The position numbers and the translations under genes were made by a program. This document shows positions 28,326 through 37,563 of a DNA stretch of 64,000 nucleotides, piece by piece. Within the stretch, counting starts at the first letter, position 1. Every line of letters starts with the position of its first letter. This DNA comes from Carnobacterium divergens DSM 20623 (GTDB lineage: Bacteria > Bacillota > Bacilli > Lactobacillales > Carnobacteriaceae). A model generated the notes under the pieces. The model worked only from the letters and a program-made list of their open reading frames with translations, had not been told where the DNA came from and searched no databases. Location: the NCBI RefSeq assembly GCF_000744255.1, contig NZ_JQLO01000001.1, positions 992,001-1,056,000 of the forward strand, written 5' to 3'.

Positions 28326-30221
28326 TTACTGCTTTAATAATCGCGACAGATTTGTTATTTCCATTAATAATTGTTTTGCTTTATCAGAATCGCCCATCCG
28401 ACTAGCTTCAATCAGTTCAACATTTTTATTTGCAATTTGTTCTTGTAGGGAAGATTTCCGTCCAATCATATCAAGATAATCTTCAATTTCTCCAGTCGAA
28501 ACTTCTTCACTTAATTCCATTAGTTCAATTTCAACTAAAAGATTTTTTAAGTGGGGTTCCTTCACAAAATCAATAAAAGCTTCAATTGTAACATCGTTAT
28601 CAACTGTCTCTTTAAAATTTTCAAATAAAATAAACAGCATTTCATAATCTTCATGTACAAAATTGAACGTTGTTTTTTGAGTTTGTACTCGAATCCAAGC
28701 TTCCTCGTGATGAAATAAGCGATTCAATAAATTTCGTTCAGCTACTTCAACCACATTTAATTTACGTTTTTGAGTGTGCAATTGAACTTGTAAAGGCGGT
28801 TCTGGATACTCTTCTTGATAACCATGAACCATTTCCATTGGTGGTTCTGGGTAATACTCTTTTTTATCAACCTTTTTTTTCGCTCTTTTTTGCTCGTATA
28901 ATTGATGGTACTGAGTATTTAATGAATCTAATGAAATGTCAAATTCTACTGAGAGCTGTTTTAAATAGACTTCTCGTTCAACAGCTGACGTAATCGTAAG
29001 TAATTCATTTAAAATTACTTCAATATAAGCTAATCGCTCGCTTTCATTTTGCAAATTAATCCCTTTTCGGTAATAACGCATTTTAAAAGCAAAAACTGTA
29101 TCTCGCCCATGAGCCAGCATTTCTTTATAGGATGCTGCACCATATTTATGAATAAATTCATCTGGATCAAGTCCTTCATTTAAACTGAGAACATCTAAAT
29201 CAAAATGGGTCTCTTCTGATAATAAATCAACTGCTCTTTTAGTCGCTTCAATTCCTGCATTATCGCCATCATACGCAATTAATACATGGTCTGTTACTCG
29301 ATCCAGCATATGAATCTGTTCATTAGTCAAACTGGTTCCCATCGAAGCCACGCCATTTTTAACACCTGCATCCCAGGAAGCAATAACATCCATAAAACCT
29401 TCAAACAATATGACTTCTTTTTCACGTCGAATATTCGCACGCGCTAAATCATAGTTAAAAAGCACATTTCGTTTATTAAATAAATAAGTCTCTGGACTAT
29501 TCAAATATTTGGGTGCTGCCTTCCCGTCAGTTGGCTCTACTTTGAAAATCCGACCAGAAAAAGCAATTGTTTTACCTTGTTGATTTCGAATAGGAAACAT
29601 AATTCGATTGTAAAAACGATCTAATAATTCGCCGTTATCCCGTTCGACAAACAAACCTGTTTCACTTAACAAAGTCTGATCGTATTCTTTTCCAGACAAA
29701 TACTGATACAGCATGGTTCTTTCAGCAGGTGCAAAACCAATATTAAAGGTCTCTATTAACTCTCTAGTTAAGCCTCGATCTAACAAGTATTGCAAAGCCT
29801 CTTCACCGACTTTAGTATTCAGCAATACATGATGAAAAAGTTCAGCTGTATCTACATGGACTTTAATTAGTTTTTCTTTTTTGGAATCTGTTTTTTGTTC
29901 ACCAAAATTATGGGCTGTTAAACTTTCATCCAACTTAACATGACTTAATTCAGCCGTTTTAAATACTGATTCAGGAAAAGATAATCCTTCTACTTCCATT
30001 AAAAAAGTAAAGACATTACCGCCTCTACCACAACTAAAACAATGAAAGATTTGCTTTTCTTCTGCAACTGAAAAAGAAGGTGTCTTTTCATCATGGAATG
30101 GACAGAAACCAAATAAATTCTTACCACTTTTTTTTAATTGGACATATTGACTGACAACATCCACAATATTTGTTTCTTGCCTTACTCGATTGACTACTTC
30201 ATCAGGAATCATCATCGCCAT
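28326..30221 (-). CDS. dnaG: DNA primase
   Basis: Synthesises RNA primers for the replication fork. About 631 residues. The N-terminal zinc-binding domain has [11 protein letters not shown] and HCFSCGRGG (Cys-His-Cys-Cys); the TOPRIM catalytic core shows [10 protein letters not shown] (Glu) and AYDGDNAG (Asp-x-Asp); the C-terminal third is the helicase-binding domain. I set the start at ATG 30221 ([10 protein letters not shown]), with GAGG 8 bp upstream; the in-frame GTG at 30230 is part of that binding site. First gene of the dnaG-rpoD operon. Confidence 0.97.
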   Translation of the reverse strand: MAMMIPDEVVNRVRQETNIVDVVSQYVQLKKSGKNLFGFCPFHDEKTPSFSVAEEKQIFHCFSCGRGGNVFTFLMEVEGLSFPESVFKTAELSHVKLDESLTAHNFGEQKTDSKKEKLIKVHVDTAELFHHVLLNTKVGEEALQYLLDRGLTRELIETFNIGFAPAERTMLYQYLSGKEYDQTLLSETGLFVERDNGELLDRFYNRIMFPIRNQQGKTIAFSGRIFKVEPTDGKAAPKYLNSPETYLFNKRNVLFNYDLARANIRREKEVILFEGFMDVIASWDAGVKNGVASMGTSLTNEQIHMLDRVTDHVLIAYDGDNAGIEATKRAVDLLSEETHFDLDVLSLNEGLDPDEFIHKYGAASYKEMLAHGRDTVFAFKMRYYRKGINLQNESERLAYIEVILNELLTITSAVEREVYLKQLSVEFDISLDSLNTQYHQLYEQKRAKKKVDKKEYYPEPPMEMVHGYQEEYPEPPLQVQLHTQKRKLNVVEVAERNLLNRLFHHEEAWIRVQTQKTTFNFVHEDYEMLFILFENFKETVDNDVTIEAFIDFVKEPHLKNLLVEIELMELSEEVSTGEIEDYLDMIGRKSSLQEQIANKNVELIEASRMGDSDKAKQLLMEITNLSRLLKQ

Positions 30222-30439
30222 GTAGTTCACCTCGTTTACATGATAAAAATATACTATTAAAAGTCGCTTCTATTATTTCGATTAAATAACTAACTTAAAC
30301 GACTTGTTTTTATTCTTCTTAAATATTACTACAAGAAATTAATTGTAGCATAAAAAAGCCTTTATAACAACGTTTAAAATTTAAATTTCAATTTAAATCT
30401 CACTCTTTATAATTACTAAAACTATCTAAATACATAATA

Positions 30440-30464
30440 AAAAACTTATCAAAAATAAGTTTAC
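30440..30464 (-). terminator. Terminator downstream of the HTH regulator gene
   Basis: Stem AACTTAT/ATAAGTT (30443-30449 with 30455-30461), with TTTTTTATT after it on the minus strand. The remaining gap up to dnaG (30222-30439) is very AT-rich and shows nothing else I can name. A second inverted repeat, ACAAGTTT/AAACTTGT at 30488-30513, adjoins the stop codon without a T run. Confidence 0.7.
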
Positions 30465-30513
30465 CTTGCGCTAAAGCTTCTCTGTTTACAAGTTTTTTAT
30501 TATGTAAACTTGT

Positions 30514-30939
30514 TTATAAGAAGGTACTTAAATTTTCCTCAAAAAGCAACTCATCTAATTGTTGGATTGATAAATGATGAGTGATTCCATAAATAATTGC
30601 CGCATCCCACTGATGTTTAGGATAAAGTTTTGCGTAACCTGTTTTTTTCATCAATAAGTCTGTTTCATCTAGCGTAAGTTCCATTCCAATCGCCAAAGCT
30701 ATCATTTTTTCACGGGAAGGTTTGCGCTTCCCATCAAAATATTGATAGCCTGTAGCTTCAGTAATTTCAGCTCTTCTTAAGACAGCTGCTTTGCTTTTAT
30801 TTTTTAAAATTAAACATTCATTTAAGTGCGTTTTAATGTCTTCTGCAATTAAATACTCTTGCTGTTCATTTAGGACAACTTTAAAATTAGCAGCTTTTTT
30901 CAATGAATGAATCAGCTGATCCGTGTCTTTTTCCAACAA
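30514..30939 (-). CDS. HTH-type (XRE-like) regulator
   Basis: About 141 residues with a helix-turn-helix in the middle: KAAVLRRAEITEATGYQYFDGKRKPSREKMIALAIGMEL follows the pattern of XRE/Cro-like domains found in proteins that pair with a Ser/Thr kinase in lactic acid bacteria. The C-terminal part (DETDLLMKKTGYAKLYPKHQWDAAIIYGI) is typical of that subfamily. The start is uncertain. A TTG at 30939 has GGAG 8 bp upstream and is preferred; the GTG at 30948 lies within the GGAG. It is divergent from the kinase gene, with 137 bp between, which suggests it regulates or senses with that kinase. Confidence 0.75.
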   Translation of the reverse strand: MLEKDTDQLIHSLKKAANFKVVLNEQQEYLIAEDIKTHLNECLILKNKSKAAVLRRAEITEATGYQYFDGKRKPSREKMIALAIGMELTLDETDLLMKKTGYAKLYPKHQWDAAIIYGITHHLSIQQLDELLFEENLSTFL

Positions 30940-31029
30940 ATCAATCACTCCACATTTTTTATAACTTTCCTCCTACTAGTATACAATACTTAAATGGCAA
31001 AGAGGACTTTTTATTCAGTTAATTTTTGC

Positions 31030-31035
31030 TATAAT
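31030..31035 (+). promoter_or_regulatory. Extended -10 promoter of the kinase gene
   Basis: TGCTATAAT gives a consensus TATAAT with an upstream TG (TGnTATAAT), which can work without a good -35 box. It lies 41 bp before the kinase start codon, and no clear -35 is seen. Confidence 0.6.
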
Positions 31036-31076
31036 AGAAAAGAGAACTGCCGAATTTAAAGGAGCGGACATACATT

Positions 31077-32258
31077 ATGCTGAATGAAGAACCTTCCGTG
31101 GTTCACTATAAAGAATTAGAACCCTTGACTCATAAAGAAAATAGCCCGATTTTAGTGCGAAATATTGCCACCAAAGAATTTTTAGTTAAAAAAAAATATG
31201 ATATCAGCCTATTAACCAATTTAGAACGATTGAAAGAAATTAATCATCCGAATTTACCTAGAATTTTTGAAATTGTCACTAAAGAGCAAGATTTATGGCT
31301 TTACGAAGAATACATTCATGGAAAAAACGTAAATGAATTGCTGTTACAAAATCAATTAACCGATACCCAATTAATTTTAGAGTTAGGTAAGGCTGTGACA
31401 GAAGCCTTAATGATTTTGCATGAGAAAAAGATCATTCATCGTGATATAAAACCCTCTAATATTATGGTTACAAACGATGGCCTTGTTAAATTAGTAGATT
31501 TCGATGCCATCCGTTTCTATGATGGTTCTAAGGAAAACGATACCACTCACTTAGGAACAATTGGTTTCGCCTCACCAGAACAATATGGTTTTGCTGAAAC
31601 AGATAAACGCAGCGACCTTTATTCCCTTGGTGTTGTGTTAAATGTCTGTAGCGTAAAGGCTTTCCCAAAAGAACAATTAACAACTAATCCCTTTTTAAAG
31701 GAATTGGTAATTAAAGCCACTAAAATGGATCCACAAAATCGCTATCAAACAGCTTCTGAAATGCGCACTGTTATTGTAAATCAATTAAACCACCTAAATG
31801 ACTCGACTAATTCAATACAAAAGACACCTTCAGTAAAAAAATACACTACTCAATTTAAAGATAAAAAAAACTCTGCTACTCCTTCTTTTTTATCAAAATT
31901 TTTAAGTGTTGTACCTGGCTTTAGAACAGGATATTATTGGAAAAGTATTATTGCAATTGTTTGGTAACTCATTGTTCTGTTAGCGATTGTCTCTTCTTGG
32001 ACATCAGGTACTTGGTTTGATAAAGTTTTAGCTACCATTGATACAAATATTTTAGTAGTCTTGCCAACAATCATTGCAACTAATTTTATGGATATTCAAA
32101 GTCAAATCCCTTTTTTATCCTCAAAAAAGATTTATCATAAAATACCTGGATTTCTATTAGCTATTATTATTTGGATTTTACTATACAGTGCCTTCACATC
32201 AATTGCAACACCTTTTCACTCACCTGAATACTTAGAAACAAGAGCACAAACAAAATAA
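31077..32258 (+). pseudogene. Membrane-anchored Ser/Thr protein kinase, interrupted by an in-frame TAA
   Basis: The gene reads 296 codons to TAA at 31965-31967; the same frame then runs 96 codons further to 32258 and encodes the rest of a membrane domain, so one nonsense change splits a protein of about 393 residues. The kinase domain (about residues 1-240) is whole: FLVKKKYD with the ATP-site Lys, HRDIKPSNIM catalytic loop, LVDFDAIRF where DFD replaces DFG, TIGFASPEQYG and KRSDLYSLGVV. The break falls within the first membrane helix (YWKSIIAIVW then LIVLLAIVSSW), consistent with a TTA-to-TAA change. A truncated kinase lacking its anchors could still be made. Confidence 0.85.
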
Positions 32259-32260
32259 AA

Positions 32261-32304
32261 CGACGGCCTATGCTTTTTGCATAAGACTTTCGTTTTTTTT
32301 TTTT
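32261..32304 (+). terminator. Terminator of the kinase gene
   Basis: Short stem TATGC/GCATA (32269-32273 with 32279-32283), extended imperfectly outward, followed after a few bases by a run of twelve T. Confidence 0.6.
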
Positions 32305-32353
32305 GCATAATAGTTCTTGTCAGACGGACTAAATAACAAAGGAGTCGATCGAA

Positions 32354-32872
32354 ATGAAAAAAAATAAAAAGGTGCTTGTTGGGTTAATGGTAGCAGGAGT
32401 TGCAGTAATTGCAGTCGCTTGTGGCGATTCCTCATCCAAAACGGATACTAAAAAAGAAGAAAAAGAAAAACCTACTACTGAACAAGTTACAAAAAAAGAA
32501 GCAACGGGGCCAACAGATAATGGTGATTTAGGAAAGTATTATGTTGCTATTCAAGATTTTACGCTAGCTCAAGATTACAATGGAGCAGATGTAGGAATTG
32601 TTCAATATGAATTTAAAAATAATAGTGATAAAAATGCCATGTTTATGGTAGCAACTCAGGCAAAAGTCTTTCAAAATGGTATTGCTCTAGAAAGTGCGAT
32701 TATGTCTGAAGACGGTTATAACGATCAATCAACCGACATTCAACCTGGTGCTACAATCGTAGTAAAAGTTCCGTATAAATTACAAGATACTACGACACCA
32801 GTTAGTGTTGAAGTTAAACAATCATTTGGCATCGGCAAAGATATCTTAAAAAAAGAATTTACATTACAGTAA
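32354..32872 (+). CDS. DUF5067 lipoprotein
   Basis: A 172-residue exported lipoprotein. The signal peptide ends in AVAC (Cys23), then a Lys/Glu/Thr-rich spacer leads to a beta-sandwich domain of the DUF5067 type: GKYYVAIQDFTLAQDYNGADVGIVQYEFKNNSD and later DIQPGATIVVKVPYKLQDTTTPVSVEVKQ, as in immunoglobulin-like surface lipoproteins of Firmicutes. Function is unknown. GGAG precedes the ATG. The next gene follows after 14 bp, so the two are probably an operon; they are separated from the kinase by a terminator. Confidence 0.85.
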   Translation: MKKNKKVLVGLMVAGVAVIAVACGDSSSKTDTKKEEKEKPTTEQVTKKEATGPTDNGDLGKYYVAIQDFTLAQDYNGADVGIVQYEFKNNSDKNAMFMVATQAKVFQNGIALESAIMSEDGYNDQSTDIQPGATIVVKVPYKLQDTTTPVSVEVKQSFGIGKDILKKEFTLQ

Positions 32873-32886
32873 GCGAGGGGTAAAAA

Positions 32887-33219
32887 TTGAAAAAAACAAT
32901 TGGCATTTTATCCATTATTATCAGTGTTATCGTCGGGTTTCAATCTTTGATGGCTGGACTTGCGAATACACTTTCTGACAATGGAGAAACAGGTGGTTCA
33001 GTAGGCATTTTGCTGTCTTTTATCTTGTTAACAGCAGGTGTCGTAGTTTTAGCTTCTAAAGGAGCAAAAGGCATGCTGACTTTTAGTATGGTCTTCTATC
33101 TATTAGGTGGTTTATTAGGATTAATTGGAGCAGGTAGCTACAAAGATTTAGTTATTTGGTCCGCATTCAGCTTACTCTTTGCAGTTCTGCTTTTCTTTCA
33201 AATTCGAAAAATTGCTTAA
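32887..33219 (+). CDS. Small four-helix membrane protein
   Basis: A 110-residue hydrophobic protein with four predicted membrane helices (about residues 4-24, 38-56, 62-82, 87-106), resembling small DUF4064-like membrane proteins; the family call is tentative. The start codon is TTG at 32887, with GAGGGG 6 bp upstream and no ATG that fits. It is co-transcribed with the DUF5067 lipoprotein. I can say nothing firm about its function. Confidence 0.75.
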   Translation: MKKTIGILSIIISVIVGFQSLMAGLANTLSDNGETGGSVGILLSFILLTAGVVVLASKGAKGMLTFSMVFYLLGGLLGLIGAGSYKDLVIWSAFSLLFAVLLFFQIRKIA

Positions 33220-33236
33220 TGTCTACTGCTCAAACA

Positions 33237-33268
33237 AAAAAAAGTAACGCAATTGCGTTACTTTTTTT
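33237..33268. terminator. Bidirectional terminator, membrane protein / glyS
   Basis: Perfect palindrome AAAGTAACGCAATTGCGTTACTTT (33241-33264 region, ten or more paired bases) with A runs on the left and T runs on the right. It serves the two converging transcripts. Confidence 0.9.
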
Positions 33269-33271
33269 GTG

Positions 33272-35356
33272 TTATTTTACAATCAATTCATCTACATTAG
33301 CAAATGACAAGGCTAAATTTGCTAAACTCATTAGTAAAACTAAACGGTTATTACGAATCGCTTCATTATCTGCCATAACCATATTTTCATCAAAGAATGC
33401 TTCAATTTTAGCACGTAATGATTCTAATGTTTGATAGTCTACTTCCATATTACTATCTTCAAAAGCCGCTTCAGCTTCTTTTAGAGCATTGAAAAGAGTC
33501 GTTTCTGATGCTGTCTCAAATAAAGCTGGATCTATCTGTAAGTGTTTTTGAGCAACTAATTCTTTGCCTTTTTTCGCTAAATTCATCACACGAGTCATCG
33601 CTTCAATAGTTGGTTTAAACGTTGGTTCTGTTAAATGTTTTTCTAAAACAGCAGCTGCTTCTGTGATTTTAATTAAATCTTCTTGATTTGAAGTTAAAAC
33701 TGCTTCAATTACATCATGGCGCATATTCAATCCGATTAAATGCTGACGCATTCTAGCTTTAATAAAATCAATTACCTCAGGAGCACTTTCAGCTAATCGT
33801 TTGCTTAATTCTTCTTTGTGCTGAGTAGCAGCTGTAATCATTTCTGAACGGATGGTTTCAATTGGGAAATACCAGCCTTTATTTTCAACAATCCGCACCA
33901 CGCCATAGGCTTGTCTTCTTAATGCATAAGGATCATTTGACCCGGTTGGAATCATACCTACTGCAAAGAAACTCATAACACTATCTAATTTATCAGCAAT
34001 CGCAAGAACTGCACCAACATTAGATTGTGGCAGCTCGCCTTCACTTGAAATTGGTAAATAATGCTCTCTAATCGCTGTCGCAACTGCAGGTTCTTCGCCT
34101 TGCATCAACGCATATTTTTCACCCATAATTCCTTGCAACTCAGGAAATTCACCCACCATGTTTGTGACTAAATCAAATTTGTAAATTTCACTAGCTCTTT
34201 TTAACTCAGTTAATTCTTGCTGGGTAAGTCCGACAATTTTCCCAATTATTTCAGCAAAATAGCCTACACGTTCCATTTTTTCAAACATGGTTCCGATTTT
34301 TTCGTGGAATGTCACTGTTTTCAATCGTTCAACGGCATCTTTGATCATCATTTGTTGGTCTTCCTCATAGAAAAAGGCGCCATCATCTAAACGAGCAGTT
34401 AACACTTTTTCATTGCCTTTAGCGACATTTTCAATATGACTGCTATTTCCATTGCGAACTGAAATAAAGTGAGGAAGTAAATTCCCAGCTAAATCACGCA
34501 CTTCAAAGTAACGTTGATGTTCTTTCATTGAAGTCACTAGCACTTCTTCTGGAATTGCTAGATATTTTTCATCAAAGTGCCCAGAAAAAGCCGTTGGATA
34601 CTCAACTAAATTGGTTACTTCTTCTAACAATTCTTTGTCTAAACTAACTTGCCATTGTTTTTCTTTCGCAATCTCTTCAATTTGTTTCATAATCATTTCT
34701 TTACGAGTTGAACTATTTGCAACAACAAATTGCTCTTTTAATTTTTCTTCATAGTCAGTAGCGCCATTAAAAGACGTTGTATCTCCTAAAAAGCGATGAC
34801 CACGGCTTGTGTTGCTTGTTTCAATATCTAATAGTTTAAATGGAATAATTTCATTGTCTAGCATCACTGTAATCCAATGAATCGGACGAATGTATTTAAA
34901 ACTATGATTTGCCCAATGCATACTTACAGGAAACGTCATAGAAGTAATGACCTTTTCTATTCCGGCCAAAATTTCTTTTGCTGGTTTGCCTGCTGTAAAT
35001 TTATCCACATGAACATATTCGACGCCATTAAGTTCTTTAAACGTAATATCTTCCACGGATAACCCTTGTCCTTTAACAAATCCCATCGCGGCCTTACTCC
35101 AATTTCCTTCACTATCAAGAGCAATTTTTTTAGCAGGTCCTTTGACAACTTCGCTAATATCTTTTTGCTTATCTGCAACATCTTTAACAATTACAGCTAA
35201 TCTTCTAGGTGTTGAAAAACGTTTAATTTCAGTGAATTCTAATTTGTTTTCAGTTAAAAAATCCGCCACTCGTTTTGCTAATTGCTCACTGCTTGGAGAC
35301 ACATATTGAGCAGGCATCTCTTCTAATCCAATTTCTAGTAATAAATCTTTCGCCAT
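33272..35356 (-). CDS. glyS: Glycyl-tRNA synthetase beta subunit
   Basis: Large subunit of the bacterial alpha2beta2 glycyl-tRNA synthetase, 694 residues as expected. Family features: the N-terminal [18 protein letters not shown], the central FVSVRNG-like segment [38 protein letters not shown], then [35 protein letters not shown] and the anticodon-binding C-terminal domain. It starts one base after the glyQ stop codon. Confidence 0.97.
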   Translation of the reverse strand: MAKDLLLEIGLEEMPAQYVSPSSEQLAKRVADFLTENKLEFTEIKRFSTPRRLAVIVKDVADKQKDISEVVKGPAKKIALDSEGNWSKAAMGFVKGQGLSVEDITFKELNGVEYVHVDKFTAGKPAKEILAGIEKVITSMTFPVSMHWANHSFKYIRPIHWITVMLDNEIIPFKLLDIETSNTSRGHRFLGDTTSFNGATDYEEKLKEQFVVANSSTRKEMIMKQIEEIAKEKQWQVSLDKELLEEVTNLVEYPTAFSGHFDEKYLAIPEEVLVTSMKEHQRYFEVRDLAGNLLPHFISVRNGNSSHIENVAKGNEKVLTARLDDGAFFYEEDQQMMIKDAVERLKTVTFHEKIGTMFEKMERVGYFAEIIGKIVGLTQQELTELKRASEIYKFDLVTNMVGEFPELQGIMGEKYALMQGEEPAVATAIREHYLPISSEGELPQSNVGAVLAIADKLDSVMSFFAVGMIPTGSNDPYALRRQAYGVVRIVENKGWYFPIETIRSEMITAATQHKEELSKRLAESAPEVIDFIKARMRQHLIGLNMRHDVIEAVLTSNQEDLIKITEAAAVLEKHLTEPTFKPTIEAMTRVMNLAKKGKELVAQKHLQIDPALFETASETTLFNALKEAEAAFEDSNMEVDYQTLESLRAKIEAFFDENMVMADNEAIRNNRLVLLMSLANLALSFANVDELIVK

Positions 35357-35357
35357 C

Positions 35358-36260
35358 TTAATTAGCCTCCTTTGTTGTTTCTTTTTGAAGTAATGGGAAC
35401 CCTAATTTTTCACGCTCTGCTACAAAGGCTTTAGCTAAAGCACGCGCCATTTTACGAATACGAGCCAAGTAACCCGCACGTTCTGTTACAGAGACTGCTC
35501 CACGTGCATCTAAAAGGTTAAAGGTATGACTACATTTTAAAACATAATCATAGGCTGGATGCACCAAGCCATTTTCAATTTGGACTTGTGCTTCTTTTTC
35601 GTATGCATCGAATAAACTCAATAGTAATTCTTGATTACTCGTTTCAAAAGCATATTTAGAATGTTCATATTCTGGTTCGATAAAAATTTCCCCATATTTT
35701 ACACCGTTAGTCCACTCTAAGTCATACACACTATCTACTTCTTGAATGTACGAAGCTAAACGTTCGATTCCGTATGTGATTTCACTAGTGACAGGTTTGC
35801 ATTCCAATCCGCCAACTTGTTGGAAATAAGTGAATTGCGTGATTTCCATTCCGTCTAACCAAACTTCCCAGCCTAAACCTGCACACCCCATTGATGGGTT
35901 TTCCCAGTTATCTTCAACAAAACGAATATCGTGTTCCAATGGATCAATTCCTAATAATTGCAAACTTTCTAAATACAATTCTTGAATATTTTCTGGGGAA
36001 GGTTTCATTACGACTTGAAATTGATGATGTTGAAATAGACGATTAGGATTTTCTCCATAACGACCATCTGCTGGTCTTCTTGAAGGCTCTACATAGGCCG
36101 CGTTCCATGGTTCTGGTCCAATAGCACGTAGAAAGGTATAAGGGCTCATAGTACCTGCCCCTTTTTCAGTATCATACGATTGCATCAACATACAGCCTTG
36201 CTCAGACCAAAATTTTTGTAATGTCAAAATCATCTCTTGGATTGTTAATTTTTTACTCAT
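35358..36260 (-). CDS. glyQ: Glycyl-tRNA synthetase alpha subunit
   Basis: Catalytic small subunit of the alpha2beta2 glycyl-tRNA synthetase, 300 residues. The class II core is visible in [65 protein letters not shown] and [33 protein letters not shown]. The start has AAAGGAG upstream. The operon is controlled by the glycine T-box leader between 36366 and 36583. Confidence 0.97.
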   Translation of the reverse strand: MSKKLTIQEMILTLQKFWSEQGCMLMQSYDTEKGAGTMSPYTFLRAIGPEPWNAAYVEPSRRPADGRYGENPNRLFQHHQFQVVMKPSPENIQELYLESLQLLGIDPLEHDIRFVEDNWENPSMGCAGLGWEVWLDGMEITQFTYFQQVGGLECKPVTSEITYGIERLASYIQEVDSVYDLEWTNGVKYGEIFIEPEYEHSKYAFETSNQELLLSLFDAYEKEAQVQIENGLVHPAYDYVLKCSHTFNLLDARGAVSVTERAGYLARIRKMARALAKAFVAEREKLGFPLLQKETTKEAN

Positions 36261-36365
36261 AAATGATGTGCTCCTTTAATAGTTTATAGTCATAAAAATC
36301 TTTAATTGATGTTTTACTTAGTTTTTTTAATTAAAAAGTACTTTTCAACTCCTTTAAAAAAAAAT

Positions 36366-36583
36366 ACAACAAAAAAGTCCCTATGTTAACAAGACTTTCT
36401 GTTAACATAGGGACGATTTAATATCGCGGTTCCACCCTAATTCTAGCACAATCGCTAGCATCTTCATTGAACAAGCTCAAGAATGCCTTTCACAATTTCC
36501 TCTAGTTCTGGCTCTCACTCTCCCAGAATCGCTTTGCTAGCTAAAAATCCCTACTTTTTTCTCTCAACGCTTCGTATTAAGTT
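36366..36583 (-). promoter_or_regulatory. T-box leader, glycine type, of glyQS
   Basis: A T-box riboswitch read on the minus strand. Key parts: the T-box sequence AGGGTGGAACCGCG (complement of 36425-36438), the specifier GGC at 36485-36487 in the context GAAA-GGC-A, and an intrinsic terminator with a perfect 14-bp stem (36377-36390 with 36401-36414) followed by TTTTTT. Uncharged tRNA-Gly should favour the antiterminator and allow glyQS expression. The short distance between specifier and T-box sequence fits the compact glyQS class that lacks stem II. Confidence 0.92.
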
Positions 36584-36589
36584 ATGTTA

Positions 36590-36619
36590 ATAATAGCGCT
36601 AAACAAGTCTATTTGTCAA
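36590..36619 (-). promoter_or_regulatory. Promoter of glyQS
   Basis: Consensus -35 TTGACA (36614-36619) and -10 TATTAT (36590-36595) on the minus strand, 18 bp apart, directly upstream of the T-box leader and only 27 bp from the end of the sortase gene, with no terminator seen between. Confidence 0.8.
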
Positions 36620-36645
36620 TCTTTTATTGCCTTTGTGTAAAAAAA

Positions 36646-37488
36646 TTAGTTATTATCACTAAAAGCTGCTTGCTCTTTTTTTGATACTTTTGATAGTTCT
36701 GTCTTTTTTTCAAATTCTCCTTGGACAACTAATCGCTCTACACCAGCATCTGTGCTACATGTATACATTGTAATCATTGTCTCATTTTGCCTATCATCTA
36801 AAATATCAACTCTATCTGGTGCCACTATTTCTATGTTGTTGACTTTATACGTGTAAATAAACTGATCATCTTGTAAATAAATACGATTGCCTTTTTTTAC
36901 ATTAAATAAAGGACCAAATAAAGAGGTATCATCTCCAGGAACTTTATGAGCGGCCATTGGATAATTTCCCTTCCCCATTAGCTGTCCAATTTTATTAGTA
37001 GCTGCCCCTCGATAAAGATTTTTTTCCCCAACACCTTTTACAACTGGCAATTGAAGGTGAACCTCAGGTATCGATACTTGACCTAAATAAACTTCATCAT
37101 CTGAATCGTCTAAAAATGTCTCTTTAGGTTGGTACGTAAATTCAATGCTCGATTGACTATTTTTTTGTGTTGTATCAGCTATTCTTTTTTTCTCCTGCTG
37201 TTTTTTTTCTAATTCTTCCTTTACTATTGCAATCTGTTCATTTGTTTTTTCAGCTTGCTTTTTATAGTAAAATTGGCTTCCTAACGCAACGAAAAGAGCT
37301 AATGCAGCTAAAAATATACTTATGTAGCGCCATTTATTAGGTGTTTTTTTTCTTTTTATTAAACTAGTTGGTTGAATAATCAACTCATAATTAGGTCGTT
37401 CTTTTTTTGACGGTACTTGATAATTAATCAGAATAAAATTAGTTTTTTCAACAGTATTTATTTTTTGTTTTTTGTCTATATTCCCCAA
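36646..37488 (-). CDS. Class A-type sortase
   Basis: Membrane-anchored transpeptidase that attaches surface proteins to peptidoglycan. In its 280 residues a cytoplasmic basic N-terminus is followed by a single membrane helix (about 53-71), a charged coiled coil, and the sortase barrel. Catalytic residues are visible: His in PMAAHKVPGDDTSLFGPL, Cys in TMYTCSTDAG and Arg in VERLVVQG. The N-terminal cytoplasmic part of about 50 residues is longer than in most sortases A. The start is TTG 37488, 9 bp after GGAGGAG. The upstream neighbour on the same strand encodes a protein with a sortase-type C-terminus, its likely substrate. Confidence 0.88.
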   Translation of the reverse strand: MGNIDKKQKINTVEKTNFILINYQVPSKKERPNYELIIQPTSLIKRKKTPNKWRYISIFLAALALFVALGSQFYYKKQAEKTNEQIAIVKEELEKKQQEKKRIADTTQKNSQSSIEFTYQPKETFLDDSDDEVYLGQVSIPEVHLQLPVVKGVGEKNLYRGAATNKIGQLMGKGNYPMAAHKVPGDDTSLFGPLFNVKKGNRIYLQDDQFIYTYKVNNIEIVAPDRVDILDDRQNETMITMYTCSTDAGVERLVVQGEFEKKTELSKVSKKEQAAFSDNN

Positions 37489-37510
37489 TTAGATGTTCTC
37501 CTCCAAAACG

Positions 37511-37550
37511 AATAAAAATGAGTATCAGATTACTGACACTCATTTTTATT
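37511..37550 (-). terminator. Terminator between surface protein and sortase genes
   Basis: Stem AATAAAAATGAGT/ACTCATTTTTATT (37511-37523 with 37538-37550), with the inner pairs CAG/CTG. A T-rich arm ends it on the minus strand. It may limit read-through from the surface-protein gene into the sortase gene. Confidence 0.75.
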
Positions 37551-37563
37551 CAATTTACAGTGC

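Noticed and set aside
30949-30980. AGGAGG followed by a four-codon mini-ORF (Met-Trp-Ser-Asp) before the HTH regulator
   Set aside because: The spacing of 13 bases is long and so short an ORF is easily chance. A coupling role for the regulator is possible but not supported further.
31965-31967. Recoding or read-through of TAA in the kinase gene
   Set aside because: TAA is the normal stop of most genes here, and no stimulatory structure is evident. A plain nonsense mutation is simpler.
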